64,000 nt of DNA from Solirubrobacteraceae bacterium (GCA_017744415.1 JAGIBJ010000084.1:1-64000), one strand, 5' to 3'; positions 26,477 through 35,523 are shown, numbered from the stretch's first letter. The notes: generated by a model not told the origin, from the sequence alone. Translations and numbers: made by a program.

Positions 26477-27650
26477 GGGCCAGGACCTCGGCGAGATCCT
26501 TGTCGCCGCGGCCGGAGAGGCAGACGACGTCGAGCGTGGAGGTGTCCTTCGGTCCGTCGAAGACGTAGGCGAAGGCGTGGGCCGTCTCGAGCGCGGGCAC
26601 GATCCCCTCGAGCCGCGCGACCTTCTTGAAGGCGGCCACCGCCTGCTCGTCGGTGACGGCGACGTACTGCGCCCGGCCGCTGTCTCGGAGCCACGCGTGC
26701 TCCGGGCCCGTGCCCGGGTAGTCGAGGCCGGCGCTGATCGAATGCGCTTCGAGGATCTGCCCCTCGTCGTCCTGCATGATCGCCGAGAGCGAGCCGTGCA
26801 GGATGCCGGGGCGGCCACCGACGGTGAGCGGGGCGCCGTGGCGCGGCGTGTCGATGCCGTCGCCGCCCGCCTCAACGCCGACGAGCGCCACCTGGGGGTC
26901 GTCGACGAAGCCGGCGAACATGCCGATCGCATTGCTGCCGCCGCCGATGCAGGCGAGGGCACGATCCGGCAGGCGGCCGGCCTTCTCGAGGATCTGCACG
27001 CGGCTCTCGTCGCCGATGCGGCGCTGCAGGTCGCGGACGATCGCCGGGTATGGCGCGGGGCCGACCGCGGAGCCAAGGATGTAGTGGGTGTCGCCGACGT
27101 TCGTGACCCAGTCGCGGATCGCCGCGGAGACGGCCTCCTTGAGCGTGCGGGTGCCGTCTTCGACGGGCCGCACCTCGGTGCCGAGCATGCGCATCCGCTC
27201 GACGTTGGGCGCTTGGCGACGCATGTCCTCCGAGCCCATGTAGACGATGCACTGGAGGCCGAACAGCGCGCAAGCGGTGGCGCTCGCGACGCCGTGGGAA
27301 CCTGCGCCCGTCTCGGCGATCATCCGCGTCTTGCCCATTCGCTTGGCAAGCAGCGCCTGCCCGAGCGCGTTGTTGAGCTTGTGGCTGCCCGTGTGCATGA
27401 GGTCCTCACGCTTGAGCCACACCTCGTGGCCCACCTCCTCGGAGATGCGCTGGGCAAGGTAGAGCGGGGTCGGGCGGCCGCAGTAGTCGGCGAGCAGCTG
27501 GTCGAGCTCGGCGCGGAAAGCGGAGTCGCCCCACGCCTCGATCCAGGCCTGCTCGAGCTCATCCAGTGCGGGGATGAGCGTCTCGGGAACGTAGCGACCC
27601 CCGTAGGGGCCGTAGCGCTCGGGGAGCTTGGCCTCGGTGCTGCGCGTCAT
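26469..27650 (-). CDS. trpB: Tryptophan synthase beta chain
   Basis: 393 residues from ATG 27650. It condenses indole with serine on pyridoxal phosphate to make tryptophan. The start [17 protein letters not shown] is canonical; the PLP lysine is in [15 protein letters not shown]; the phosphate-binding glycines are in [12 protein letters not shown]; the catalytic Glu sits in [12 protein letters not shown]. It follows the trpF reading frame (68 bp from the RGG-frame stop, 16 bp from the uncorrected stop) and overlaps trpA. Confidence 0.97.
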   Translation of the reverse strand: MTRSTEAKLPERYGPYGGRYVPETLIPALDELEQAWIEAWGDSAFRAELDQLLADYCGRPTPLYLAQRISEEVGHEVWLKREDLMHTGSHKLNNALGQALLAKRMGKTRMIAETGAGSHGVASATACALFGLQCIVYMGSEDMRRQAPNVERMRMLGTEVRPVEDGTRTLKEAVSAAIRDWVTNVGDTHYILGSAVGPAPYPAIVRDLQRRIGDESRVQILEKAGRLPDRALACIGGGSNAIGMFAGFVDDPQVALVGVEAGGDGIDTPRHGAPLTVGGRPGILHGSLSAIMQDDEGQILEAHSISAGLDYPGTGPEHAWLRDSGRAQYVAVTDEQAVAAFKKVARLEGIVPALETAHAFAYVFDGPKDTSTLDVVCLSGRGDKDLAEVLARD

Positions 27651-27718
27651 AGTCGTGTTCAGCAGACTACGGCGCGCAGGGGCTCGGCGCATCGCGACCG
27701 AGCCCCAGGCGCCGACGT

Positions 27719-29550
27719 CTAGCGCTCGCGGTCGTCGTCTTGATTGCGACCGCGGTCGTCGTACTGCTTGGGACGGCCAGGCCCGCCTTTCGGGCGCGGC
27801 GGGCGATCCGCACGCGGGCCACGGGGGCCACGATCGTCACGGTCGCGGAAGCCGCCACCGCCGCCACGCGGGCCGCGATCATCGCGATCGCGGAAACCAC
27901 CGGGACGCGGGCCCCGGTCATCACGGAAACCACCGCCGCCACGCGGGCCACGGTCATCACGGTCGCGGTAGCCACCGCCGCCACGCGGGCCACGGTCATC
28001 ACGGAAACCACCCCGCCACGCGGGCCACGGTCATCACGGTCGCGGAAACCACCGCCGGGCCGGCCGCCGCCACCGGGACGCGGGCCCCGGTCATCACGGA
28101 AACCGCCACCGCCGCCACGCGGGCCACGGTCATCACGGTCGCGGTAGCCACCGCCGCCGCGCGGACCGCCGCCGTCGTTGTCACGCGGACGGTAGCCGCC
28201 GCCCTCGTTGCGATCGCGGTAACCACCGCCGCCGCCACGCGGGCCGCGGTCGTCACGGAAACCACCGCCGCCACGCGGGCCACGGTCGTCGCGATCGCGG
28301 AAGCCACCACCGCCGCCACGCGGGCCACGGTCGTAGCCGGCGCGCTCGTCACGGCTGCCGTGGCCGCCACGTCCGCGATAGCCCCCGCCACCGCCGCCGC
28401 GTGGGCCACGGTCGTCATCGAAGCTCCGGGGGCCGCGGTCGGTGCCACGGCCGCGCGGGCCGCCATGGGCGCCGCGGGGCGCGCGATAGCCACCGCTGCG
28501 GTCCTCGTAACGACCGGCGCGCGGAGCGTCATCGCCCGCTTCCTCGTCGTCCTCGTCGGCGTCCCAGTCGTCGTCGCCGGGCTCCGACCCACCGACCACG
28601 AGGTCGGCCTCGGCCGAACCGATCACGGTCCAGCCATCGTCGTCGCCAGTCTCCTCAAGTGGATCGGCGTCGTCGAGTTCGGCTTCGCGGGCCTCGTCGA
28701 GCTCGGGCTCGGCCTCGGCGGCCGGTTCCGCAGCGGATTCTTCGTCCGGTGCCGGCGACTCCGCGGGCTCGGCGTCATTGGCCGCAGCCACTTCGGGCTC
28801 GGCGCTTCCTGCCTGCGCTGCATCGCGCTCGGCGTCCGGAGCGGGCTCGTCGGCCGGCTCAGGATTGCTGTGGGATTCCACGTCTACCTCGGCGTCTTCG
28901 CCGTGTTCCGGGCGCGCTGCGGCTACGGCCGCGGCGAACGCCTTGATCTTGTCCAGGTCCTTGATGCCTGGTTGTTCCTCAATACCGCTCGAAACGTCGA
29001 CCGCGAAGGGTGCGACGCGCGTGATTGCATGCCCGACGTTGTCGGGGGTGAGCCCACCGCTGAGAATCAGGGGGATACGGCGCCGGTGAGCGCGCGCGAG
29101 CTCGTGGTCGAAGGTCTTGCCCGTGCCGCCCGGCTCCCCGTCGACGTACGTGTCGAGCAGGTGGAAGTCGACGTCGATCCGGTAGGCCTGCAGGGCGTTG
29201 ACGTCACCGAGCGAGTCGACGCGGGCGGCCTTCACGACCTGCGCGCCCGTGCGGTGGTGCACCTCGGAGCAATACGACGGGCCTTCGGTGCCGTGCAGCT
29301 GCACGAGATCGAGCCCGACCTGCTGGGTGAGCTGGACGACCTCGTCGAGGGGCTGATCGACGAAGACGCCGGCGATCCGCACCTGACGGCGGAACTGCCG
29401 GGCGATCGCCGCCGCCTCGGCGGGGTCGATGTAGCGGGGGGAGTTGGGCCAGAGGATGAAGCCGATCGCCCAGGCGCCGGCCTCGACGGCGGCGGTCGCA
29501 TCCTCCAGCCGCGTGATCCCGCAGAACTTGATGCGCGTCGCTGTTGCCAC
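27719..29550 (-). CDS. trpF: Phosphoribosylanthranilate isomerase fused to acidic linker and RGG-rich tail (tail frameshifted)
   Basis: From GTG 29550, residues 1-212 are a complete TrpF barrel that isomerises phosphoribosylanthranilate to CdRP: catalytic Cys in [12 protein letters not shown], catalytic Asp in HLLDTYVDG, phosphate loops LSGGLTPDN and VDVSSGIE. The same frame then continues: residues 213-345 are an acidic Glu/Asp/Ala/Pro linker, and from about 346 a Gly/Arg-rich tail with repeated [10 protein letters not shown](F/Y)RDR units. After about residue 513 one base is missing (28011-28016) relative to the repeat. In the given frame translation leaves the RGG pattern and stops at 27667; with the base restored it continues and ends at TAG 27719, total about 610 residues. 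RGG tails usually bind RNA and drive condensation. Confidence 0.8.
27740..28520 (-). repeat. Degenerate tandem repeat encoding RGG units of the TrpF tail
   Basis: A short unit of roughly 27-45 bp recurs about a dozen times, recognisable on the plus strand by CCACGCGGGCCACGG followed by TCATCACGG or TCGCGG. It encodes [10 protein letters not shown](F/Y)RDR blocks. Copies are nearly identical at the DNA level toward the 3' end (27830-28150), which suggests recent unit duplication and makes the region prone to slippage or assembly error. Confidence 0.75.
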
Positions 29551-29638
29551 TGCACCTGATGGTAGGGCAGGCGGCACCGCCGCGCGGCGCGCCGGGCGCG
29601 GGTTGCATCGGCCCATGCAGGGCGGCCGGGGCCCGTCG

Positions 29639-30814
29639 TTACGGCGCGGTGACGGTGGTCGGGCGGTTGCCGAGCTTCACGTCGACGCTCTTGCGGTCGC
29701 CCTCGCGCTCGTAGTCGACCTTCACGGTGTCGCCGACCTTCTTGCCGCCGATGTAGGTAGCGAGCTCCTCGGCCGTCGCGAACGTCTCGCCGTCGACGCT
29801 CACGATCACGTCACCGCCGAGATCGACGCTGCCGCCTCCGAGCTCGAACGTGACGCCGCTGTCGCCGGCCTTCAGCCCCGATTTGTCGGCGGGGCTGCCC
29901 TCCTTGACGCTCACCACGAGCAGACCCTTGCCGATCTTCACGACCTTGGCGATCTTCTTGTCGATCGGCACGGTCGTCACGCCGAGGAAGGCGACCTGCA
30001 CCTCCTTGCCGGCCTTCAGTGTCGGGAGCACCTGCTCGACCTTGTCGACCGGGACGGCGAAGCCGATGCCGACGTTGCCGCCGTTCTCGGTCTGGATCTG
30101 CGAGTTGACGCCGATCACCTTGCCCTGCGCGTCGAGCAGCGGGCCACCGGAGTTGCCCTTGTTGATCGCGGCGTCGGTCTGGATGACGTTCGTGATCTTG
30201 AAGCCGTTGAGCCCGTCGATCTTGCGCGCGAGCGCGGAGACAACGCCCGTCGTCAGGGTGCGGTCGAGGCCGTACGGGTTGCCAATCGCGACGACCGGAT
30301 CGCCGACCTTGAGGCGCTTGGCGGTGCCGAGGTCCAGCGGCTCGAGATCGTGCGCGTCGGGGTCGACCTTCAGCACGGCAAGATCGGAGTTCACGTCGAT
30401 GCCCTGCACCTTCGCGTCGATGGCCTTGTCGGCACCGAACTGCACGGTTGCCTCCTTGGCGCCCTGCACGACGTGCGCGTTGGTGACGATGAAGCCGTCC
30501 TTCGACACCACGAAGCCGGTGCCGGTCGACTCGCCCTGCTGCTCCTGCTGACCGAACGGCGAATCAACCTGCTCAGTGACGAGTGCGTTCACGAGGACCA
30601 CGCCCGGGCTCGTCTTCTCGTAGATCTCGGCCGGCGTGAGTGCGCCGTCGCCCGTGCTCTCGTTGCTCGGCTGCGAGCTCGCCGAGAGGGGCGCCTGCTG
30701 CACGACGGTCGCGTCGCCGTCGCTCTTGATGAACTCGTCGTACGCCGCAGCCCCGCCGAGGCCACCCGCCACGGCGACGACGAGCGTGCCGAGAAGCGTT
30801 GCTTTGCGCCCCAT
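29639..30814 (-). CDS. HtrA/DegP-like trypsin-type serine protease with PDZ domain
   Basis: 391 residues. An N-terminal membrane anchor (ATLLGTLVVAVAGGLGGAAA) precedes the protease domain outside the membrane. The catalytic triad is visible: His in VTNAHVVQGA, Asp in VNSDLAVLKV, Ser in NKGNSGGPLLD. A C-terminal PDZ domain (LLVVSVKEGSPADKSGLKAGD, then VIVSVDG) binds substrate C-termini or senses misfolding. HtrA proteins degrade or refold damaged exported proteins. It sits inside the trp operon: its ATG overlaps the trpC stop by one base, and trpF starts 88 bp after it. That placement is unusual. Confidence 0.93.
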   Translation of the reverse strand: MGRKATLLGTLVVAVAGGLGGAAAYDEFIKSDGDATVVQQAPLSASSQPSNESTGDGALTPAEIYEKTSPGVVLVNALVTEQVDSPFGQQEQQGESTGTGFVVSKDGFIVTNAHVVQGAKEATVQFGADKAIDAKVQGIDVNSDLAVLKVDPDAHDLEPLDLGTAKRLKVGDPVVAIGNPYGLDRTLTTGVVSALARKIDGLNGFKITNVIQTDAAINKGNSGGPLLDAQGKVIGVNSQIQTENGGNVGIGFAVPVDKVEQVLPTLKAGKEVQVAFLGVTTVPIDKKIAKVVKIGKGLLVVSVKEGSPADKSGLKAGDSGVTFELGGGSVDLGGDVIVSVDGETFATAEELATYIGGKKVGDTVKVDYEREGDRKSVDVKLGNRPTTVTAP

Positions 30815-31611
30815 CAGTGGTGCGCCTCGTCCTCCGGGCCCGCGAGCACGCGGGTGGCCACGGAGAGGTCTTCGGAGCGCATGAGAGCCTCGCCGATCAG
30901 CACGGCATCGCAGCCGACACGCTCGAGCTCGTCGATCTGCTCGCGATGGTAGAAGCCGGATTCGGCGACGACGGTCTTACCGGCGGGCACGTCGACGAGG
31001 AGGTCATGCGTGCGGGCGATGTCGACGGTCATGTCGGTGAGATCGCGGTTGTTGATCCCGATGATGTCAGGGTCCATCACCTCGAGGGCGGCCTCGAGCT
31101 CCTCAGGGCCGTGCACCTCGACGAGCACGTCGAGGTCGAGCTCGCGCGCCTGCGCGTGGAGCTCGGCGAGCGCCAGCGGCTCGAGAGCGGCGACGATCAG
31201 GAGGATCGCGTCGGCCTCCCAGGCCGCCGACTCGACCACCTGGTAGGGGTCGACGATGAAGTCCTTGCGGAGGATCGGGAGATCGACGGCGGCCTTCGCG
31301 CGGCGCAGATCGGCGAGCGAGCCACCGAAGTGGGCCTCGTCGGTGAGCACCGAGATCGCGGACGCGCCACCCTCCTCGTACGCGCCGACGATGTCCTCGA
31401 CCTCGAGGTCTTCGCGGATGCGGCCGGCCGACGGCGAGCGCCGCTTGTGCTCGGCGATCACGGCGACGCCGGGGCGCAGCAGCGCCTCGTTGAACCCGCG
31501 CGGCTCGCTGCGCTCGGCGGCGAGGCGCTCGAGCTCGGCGTAGGCGACCTGTTTGGCGCGGCGCGCGACATCCTCGCGCGTGCGCTCGATGATCTTCTCG
31601 AGGTGGTTCAC
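30814..31611 (-). CDS. trpC: Indole-3-glycerol phosphate synthase
   Basis: 265 residues from GTG 31611. It closes the indole ring of CdRP with loss of CO2 and water. Motifs include the catalytic Lys and Glu in AVIAEHKRRSPSAG, the Lys in ILRKDFIVDPYQV, the Glu in LVEVHGPEELE, IIGINNRDL and VVAESGF. It is stand-alone, not fused to TrpF. It starts 2 bp after the trpD stop and overlaps htrA by one base, so all three are translated together. Confidence 0.96.
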   Translation of the reverse strand: MNHLEKIIERTREDVARRAKQVAYAELERLAAERSEPRGFNEALLRPGVAVIAEHKRRSPSAGRIREDLEVEDIVGAYEEGGASAISVLTDEAHFGGSLADLRRAKAAVDLPILRKDFIVDPYQVVESAAWEADAILLIVAALEPLALAELHAQARELDLDVLVEVHGPEELEAALEVMDPDIIGINNRDLTDMTVDIARTHDLLVDVPAGKTVVAESGFYHREQIDELERVGCDAVLIGEALMRSEDLSVATRVLAGPEDEAHH

Positions 31612-31613
31612 AG

Positions 31614-32642
31614 CTAAGCCACCGCCTCGGTGGTCGCAGCGACGAGCTCGTCGAGCACGCGCGCGGCACTTCCGGTGTCGATGGACTGGCGGGCGAGGTC
31701 GGCGCCTTCGGCGAGCACGTCGGCGAGCCCCGCGACGACCAACGTCGCTGCGGCGTTCAGCACGACCACGTCGCGCGCCGGTCCAGGTTCCCCCTCGAAC
31801 ACCCTTCTGATGGTGGCAGCGTTCTCGGCGGGACGCCCCCCTTCGAGCCCGGCGAGCGATTCGCGGCGCTCGATGCCGGCCTCCTCGGGGTTCACCTTGA
31901 ACCGCACGAGCTCGCCGTCGGCACGCACGTCGATCACCGCCGACGTGGCCGCGATCGAGAGCTCGTCGAGCCCGTCTTGCGAGCGGAGCACCCAGGCGCG
32001 CTCCACACCGAGATCGGCGAGGGCCTCAGCGATCAGCGCCATGCGCGACGGGTCGGCGACGCCGATCACCTGGCGGACCGCCCCGGCGGGGTTGGTGAGC
32101 GGGCCGAGCACGTTGAAGATCGTGTGCACGCCGAGCGCGCGGCGAACGGGGATCACGTGGCGCATCGCCGGGTGATGGCGCGGCGCGAACATGAACCCGA
32201 AGCCGATCTCGTCGATGTTCTGCGCCGTGCGGAGCGGGTCGACGTCGATGTCGACGCCGAGGGCCTCGAGCACGTCGGCGGAGCCGCACTCGCTGGTGGC
32301 CGAACGGTTGCCGTGCTTGGCCACGGCGGCGCCGGCGCCGGCGGCCACGAGCGCGGCGGCAGTCGAGACGTTGAAGGTGGTGAAGCCGCCGCCGCTGCCG
32401 GCGGTGTCGACGAGCGGGCGCCGCGTCGCGTGCACCGGCTCGAGGTGGGCACGCATGCCGCGCACGAGCCCGGCGAGTTCGTCGCGGGTCTCCCCCTTGC
32501 CGCGCAGGGCGACGAGCAGCGCTGCGGTCTGCACCTCGCTGGCCTGGCCTCGCATGACGAGATCCAGTGCGGCCTCGGCCTCCTGGCTGGAGAGGCTCTC
32601 GCCGATGATCAAGCGCTCGATGACGGCCGTGAGGTCGTGCAT
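31614..32642 (-). CDS. trpD: Anthranilate phosphoribosyltransferase
   Basis: 342 residues from ATG 32642 (GTG 32675 would add 11). It joins anthranilate to PRPP. The typical N-terminus IERLIIGESLSSQEAEAALD supports the ATG. PRPP-binding motifs DTAGSGGGFTTFNVSTAAA and KHGNRSATS are intact, and FMFAPRHHPAMRHV and NVLGPLTNPAGA are conserved. A 16-bp perfect palindrome lies between trpG and trpD about 115 bp upstream. The gene is followed closely by trpC. Confidence 0.96.
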   Translation of the reverse strand: MHDLTAVIERLIIGESLSSQEAEAALDLVMRGQASEVQTAALLVALRGKGETRDELAGLVRGMRAHLEPVHATRRPLVDTAGSGGGFTTFNVSTAAALVAAGAGAAVAKHGNRSATSECGSADVLEALGVDIDVDPLRTAQNIDEIGFGFMFAPRHHPAMRHVIPVRRALGVHTIFNVLGPLTNPAGAVRQVIGVADPSRMALIAEALADLGVERAWVLRSQDGLDELSIAATSAVIDVRADGELVRFKVNPEEAGIERRESLAGLEGGRPAENAATIRRVFEGEPGPARDVVVLNAAATLVVAGLADVLAEGADLARQSIDTGSAARVLDELVAATTEAVA

Positions 32643-32757
32643 CGGCTCGGGACTTCGTGGGTCTTCGTCAGGCACTGGTCGGAGAAAGATAGACGGTCGT
32701 GCGGGCTCGCGTGTGATCGCGCTCCCAGAGCGGGGACGCCCGCCTCGGCGCGCGGTT

Positions 32758-32773
32758 CAGCGGCCGGCCGCTG
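32758..32773. other. 16-bp perfect palindrome just after trpG
   Basis: Positions 32758-32773 (centre GGCCGGCC) read identically on both strands, 3 bp past the trpG stop. It is the only sizeable break (about 134 bp to trpD) inside the trpEGDC block. It could be a partial terminator, an RNA-processing hairpin or a protein site. Confidence 0.35.
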
Positions 32774-32776
32774 GAA

Positions 32777-33352
32777 TCAGCTGGCCGCCTGCGCGAGGAA
32801 GTTCGCGAGCATCTGGCGGCCATCGCGCGTGAGCACCGACTCGGGGTGGAACTGCACGCCCTCGGCGGGGAGCTCCTTGTGGCGGATCCCTTGGATCACG
32901 CCGCCGCCGCGGGAGCTCACCTCGAAGCAGTCCGGCAACGTGTCCTCATCGACGATCAGCGAGTGGTACCGGCCGACGACCGTGCTCTCGGGCAGCCCGT
33001 CGTAGAGCGTGCGGCCGTCGTGCTCGATAGTGGTCGTCTTGCCGTGCACCGGCTCGTGACGCACGACGGTGCCGCCGAACGCCTGCCCGAGGGACTGGTG
33101 ACCGAGGCACACGCCGAGCATCGGGATGCCGGCCTCCGGGAACGCGCGCACGGCCTCGAGCGAAATGCCGGCGTCGTCCGGCGTGCAGGGCCCGGGCGAC
33201 ACGACGACGAGGTCGGGCTTGCTGGCGATCAGCTCGCTCACGGTGGCCTTGTCGTTGCGGACGACGTCGAGCTCGACCCCCTGCTCCCCGAGCATCTGGA
33301 CGAGGTTGTACGTGAACGAGTCGTAATTGTCGATGACGAGCACGCGGGTCAT
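32777..33352 (-). CDS. trpG: Anthranilate synthase glutamine amidotransferase component
   Basis: 191 residues from ATG 33352. A class I amidotransferase that supplies ammonia to TrpE: nucleophile Cys in GVCLGHQSLGQ, catalytic His and Glu in GVQFHPESVL, oxyanion segment VSPGPCTPDDAG. The same subunit may also serve PabB in folate synthesis. Its start overlaps the trpE stop by 4 bp (ATGA), consistent with a TrpE-TrpG complex made in equal amounts. Confidence 0.96.
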   Translation of the reverse strand: MTRVLVIDNYDSFTYNLVQMLGEQGVELDVVRNDKATVSELIASKPDLVVVSPGPCTPDDAGISLEAVRAFPEAGIPMLGVCLGHQSLGQAFGGTVVRHEPVHGKTTTIEHDGRTLYDGLPESTVVGRYHSLIVDEDTLPDCFEVSSRGGGVIQGIRHKELPAEGVQFHPESVLTRDGRQMLANFLAQAAS

Positions 33353-34842
33353 GCCCAGTCCTCCTGGCTGACGGCGAGGTCGATCGCACGCTTCGTGCCG
33401 AGCGACTTCGTCACCGACTCCTCGTACTCGTTCTCCGGGAGCGCATCGGCCACGGTGCCGCCGCCGGTCTGCGCGTGCACCAGGCCGTCCTTGACGACGA
33501 CCGAGCGGATGTTGATGCAGGTGTCGAGGTCGCCGCCGTACGCGAGGTAGCCGACGGCTCCGGCGTACCAGCTGCGCTTCACCGGCTCGAGCTCGTCGAT
33601 GATCTCCATCGCCCGCACCTTCGGCGCGCCCGAGAGCGTGCCGGCGGGGAGCGTCGAGCGCAGGGCGTCGATCGGGCGCACGCCCTCTGCCAGCGTGCCG
33701 CTCACCAGTGAGCTGATGTGCAGCAGGTGGCTGAACGTGTCGATCTTCATCAGCTCGTCGACGACGACAGAGCCGTACTCGCTCACGCGCCCCAGATCGT
33801 TGCGACCCAGGTCGACGAGCATGATGTGCTCTGCGCGTTCCTTCTCGTCGGCGAGCAGCTCGGCGGCGAGCTCGGCATCGTCGGCCGGGTTGCCGGTGCG
33901 GCGGCGCGTGCCGGCGACGGGGTAGGTCTCCACTCGGCGGCCCTTCACGCGCAGCAGCGGCTCGGGGCTCGCGCCGACGATCTGGAAGTCGCCGAAGTCG
34001 AGGTAGTACATGTACGGGCTCGGGTTCACGGCCCGCAGCCCGCGGTAGACGCTGAACGGCTCGATCGGGAGCGGCGCCGTCCAGCGCTGACTGGGCACGA
34101 CCTGAAAGGCGTCGCCGGCGTGGATGTACTCGACGATCTTCGCGACCGTCGTCTCGTACTGCTCGCGCGTGTGGTTGCTCTCCCAAGCGAGCGGGGTGTG
34201 CTCGCGCGGCGCGACGTCGGGCACCGGGATCGGGCCGGCGAGGATGTTGCGCACGCGTCGGATCTCCTCGGCGGCGGCCTCGTAGGCGGCGTTCGCGTCG
34301 CCGCCTGCGGCCGTGAGATCGGCGTTGGCGAGGATCGTGGTGCGGCGGTCGAGGTGGTCGAACACCACGAGCGTGTCGCTGAGCATGATCGCGAGGTCGG
34401 GGAGCCCGACCGGATCGGGGTTCTGCGGCGCGCCGAGGCTCGTCTCGACGGTGCGGACGAGGTCGTACCCGAACATGCCCACGGCGCCGCCGGTGAACGG
34501 CGGGAGGCCGTCGACGCGCGCCTGCCGGGCGCCCTCGGTGAGGTCGGCGACGAGTCCGTAGGGATCGCGATCGTCGTCGCCGATGCTCCAGCGGATCACC
34601 TCCTTCGGGCGGGTGCCCACGAAGGCGTAGCGCCCCACCTGCTGGGCCTGCTCGGCGGATTCGAGCAGGAACGACGGGCTGCCGGGGTCGGCGGCGCGCA
34701 GCTTCAGGTAGGCGGCGACGGGCGTCGAGAGGTCGTCGACGAACGAGTGCGTGAGCGGGACGAGCCCGTGGTCACCGGTCGCCGCGAGCTTCGAGACCTC
34801 GTCGCGGCTGGGCGAGATCTGAGAGTCAGCGACGGCGGGCAA
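33349..34842 (-). CDS. trpE: Anthranilate synthase component I
   Basis: 497 residues from TTG 34842. It aminates chorismate to anthranilate. The chorismate-binding domain has IVGASPEPLLRVKGRRVETYPVAGTRRRTGNP, VDLGRNDLGRV, LPAGTLSGAPKVRAMEII and YAGAVGYLAYGGDLDTCI. The tryptophan feedback site normally carries an LLES motif, seen here as FLLESAEQ near the N-terminus. The TTG is preceded by GAGGTG at 5-nt spacing and no ATG or GTG exists before the conserved region, so it is the likely start. That start overlaps the hisIE 3' end by 17 bp. Confidence 0.94.
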   Translation of the reverse strand: MPAVADSQISPSRDEVSKLAATGDHGLVPLTHSFVDDLSTPVAAYLKLRAADPGSPSFLLESAEQAQQVGRYAFVGTRPKEVIRWSIGDDDRDPYGLVADLTEGARQARVDGLPPFTGGAVGMFGYDLVRTVETSLGAPQNPDPVGLPDLAIMLSDTLVVFDHLDRRTTILANADLTAAGGDANAAYEAAAEEIRRVRNILAGPIPVPDVAPREHTPLAWESNHTREQYETTVAKIVEYIHAGDAFQVVPSQRWTAPLPIEPFSVYRGLRAVNPSPYMYYLDFGDFQIVGASPEPLLRVKGRRVETYPVAGTRRRTGNPADDAELAAELLADEKERAEHIMLVDLGRNDLGRVSEYGSVVVDELMKIDTFSHLLHISSLVSGTLAEGVRPIDALRSTLPAGTLSGAPKVRAMEIIDELEPVKRSWYAGAVGYLAYGGDLDTCINIRSVVVKDGLVHAQTGGGTVADALPENEYEESVTKSLGTKRAIDLAVSQEDWA

Positions 34843-35434
34843 GGAGCACCTCGAACGCGTCGGTGTACGTGCGCCCGCGGCCGGAGAGCACGGCGAGCAG
34901 GTGGTAGAGCAAATCGGCGGCCTCGTTGTCGACGCGGTCGTCGGTCTCCTCGCGCGCGGCGCGCACCACTTCCTCGGCCTCCTCCTCGACCTTCTCCCCC
35001 GCGAGCGTGGGATCGGCAAGCAGCTTCGCCGTCCACGAATCCTCGCTCGGGCTCGCCTTGCGGTCGGCGAACGTGCGCGCGAGCGCGGGCAGCGCCTCGT
35101 GCGGCGTGAGCTGCGGCGCGGCGCCGTCCTCCAGGCGCCGGTAGAAGCACGTGCGCTCGCCGGTGTGGCAGGCCGGGCCCGCCGGCTCGACGATCGCGAG
35201 CAGCGCGTCCCCGTCGCAGTCGATGCGCAGGTCGCGCACCTTCAGGATGTTCCCGCTCGTCGCGCCCTTGTGCCAGAGCTCGTTGCGGGAGCGGCTCCAC
35301 AGATGCAGCTCGCCCGTCTGCTGCGTCAGCCGTACCGCCTCTTCGTTGGCGTACGCGAACATCAGCACCTCACCCGTCGCGTGATCCTGGGCGATCACGG
35401 CGACGAGGCCGTTCTGGTCGTAGCTGGGCTCCAT
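34826..35434 (-). CDS. hisIE: Bifunctional phosphoribosyl-AMP cyclohydrolase / phosphoribosyl-ATP pyrophosphatase
   Basis: 202 residues from ATG 35434. The N-terminal half is HisI: LMFAYANEEAVRLT, ELWHKGATSGN, the metal-binding DCDGDALL and CHTGERTCFYR. The C-terminal half is HisE: SWTAKLLADPTLAGEKVEEEAEEVV and NEAADLLYHLLAVL. It catalyses the second and third steps of histidine synthesis. In many actinobacteria HisI and HisE are separate, so the fusion is a useful marker. It is immediately upstream of, and overlaps, trpE. Confidence 0.95.
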   Translation of the reverse strand: MEPSYDQNGLVAVIAQDHATGEVLMFAYANEEAVRLTQQTGELHLWSRSRNELWHKGATSGNILKVRDLRIDCDGDALLAIVEPAGPACHTGERTCFYRRLEDGAAPQLTPHEALPALARTFADRKASPSEDSWTAKLLADPTLAGEKVEEEAEEVVRAAREETDDRVDNEAADLLYHLLAVLSGRGRTYTDAFEVLLARRR

Positions 35435-35523
35435 GTGGAGCCTGAGTCTAGGGATCCACTGACCAATTCGATGCCCGTGGTGACCGCGCCTTGAGCCAGC
35501 CGCGCGGCGCCGGCGTCGGCGGG

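Noticed and set aside
27722-28580. CRISPR-like array of short repeats
   Set aside because: The repeats are degenerate, contiguous and in frame as protein repeats; there are no unique spacers and no cas genes.
27667-29616. Reading the whole 649-codon frame as one normal TrpF protein
   Set aside because: The last 115 codons are a shifted reading of RGG repeats (Val/Ala/Thr-rich); the RGG frame ending at 27719 is the better end.
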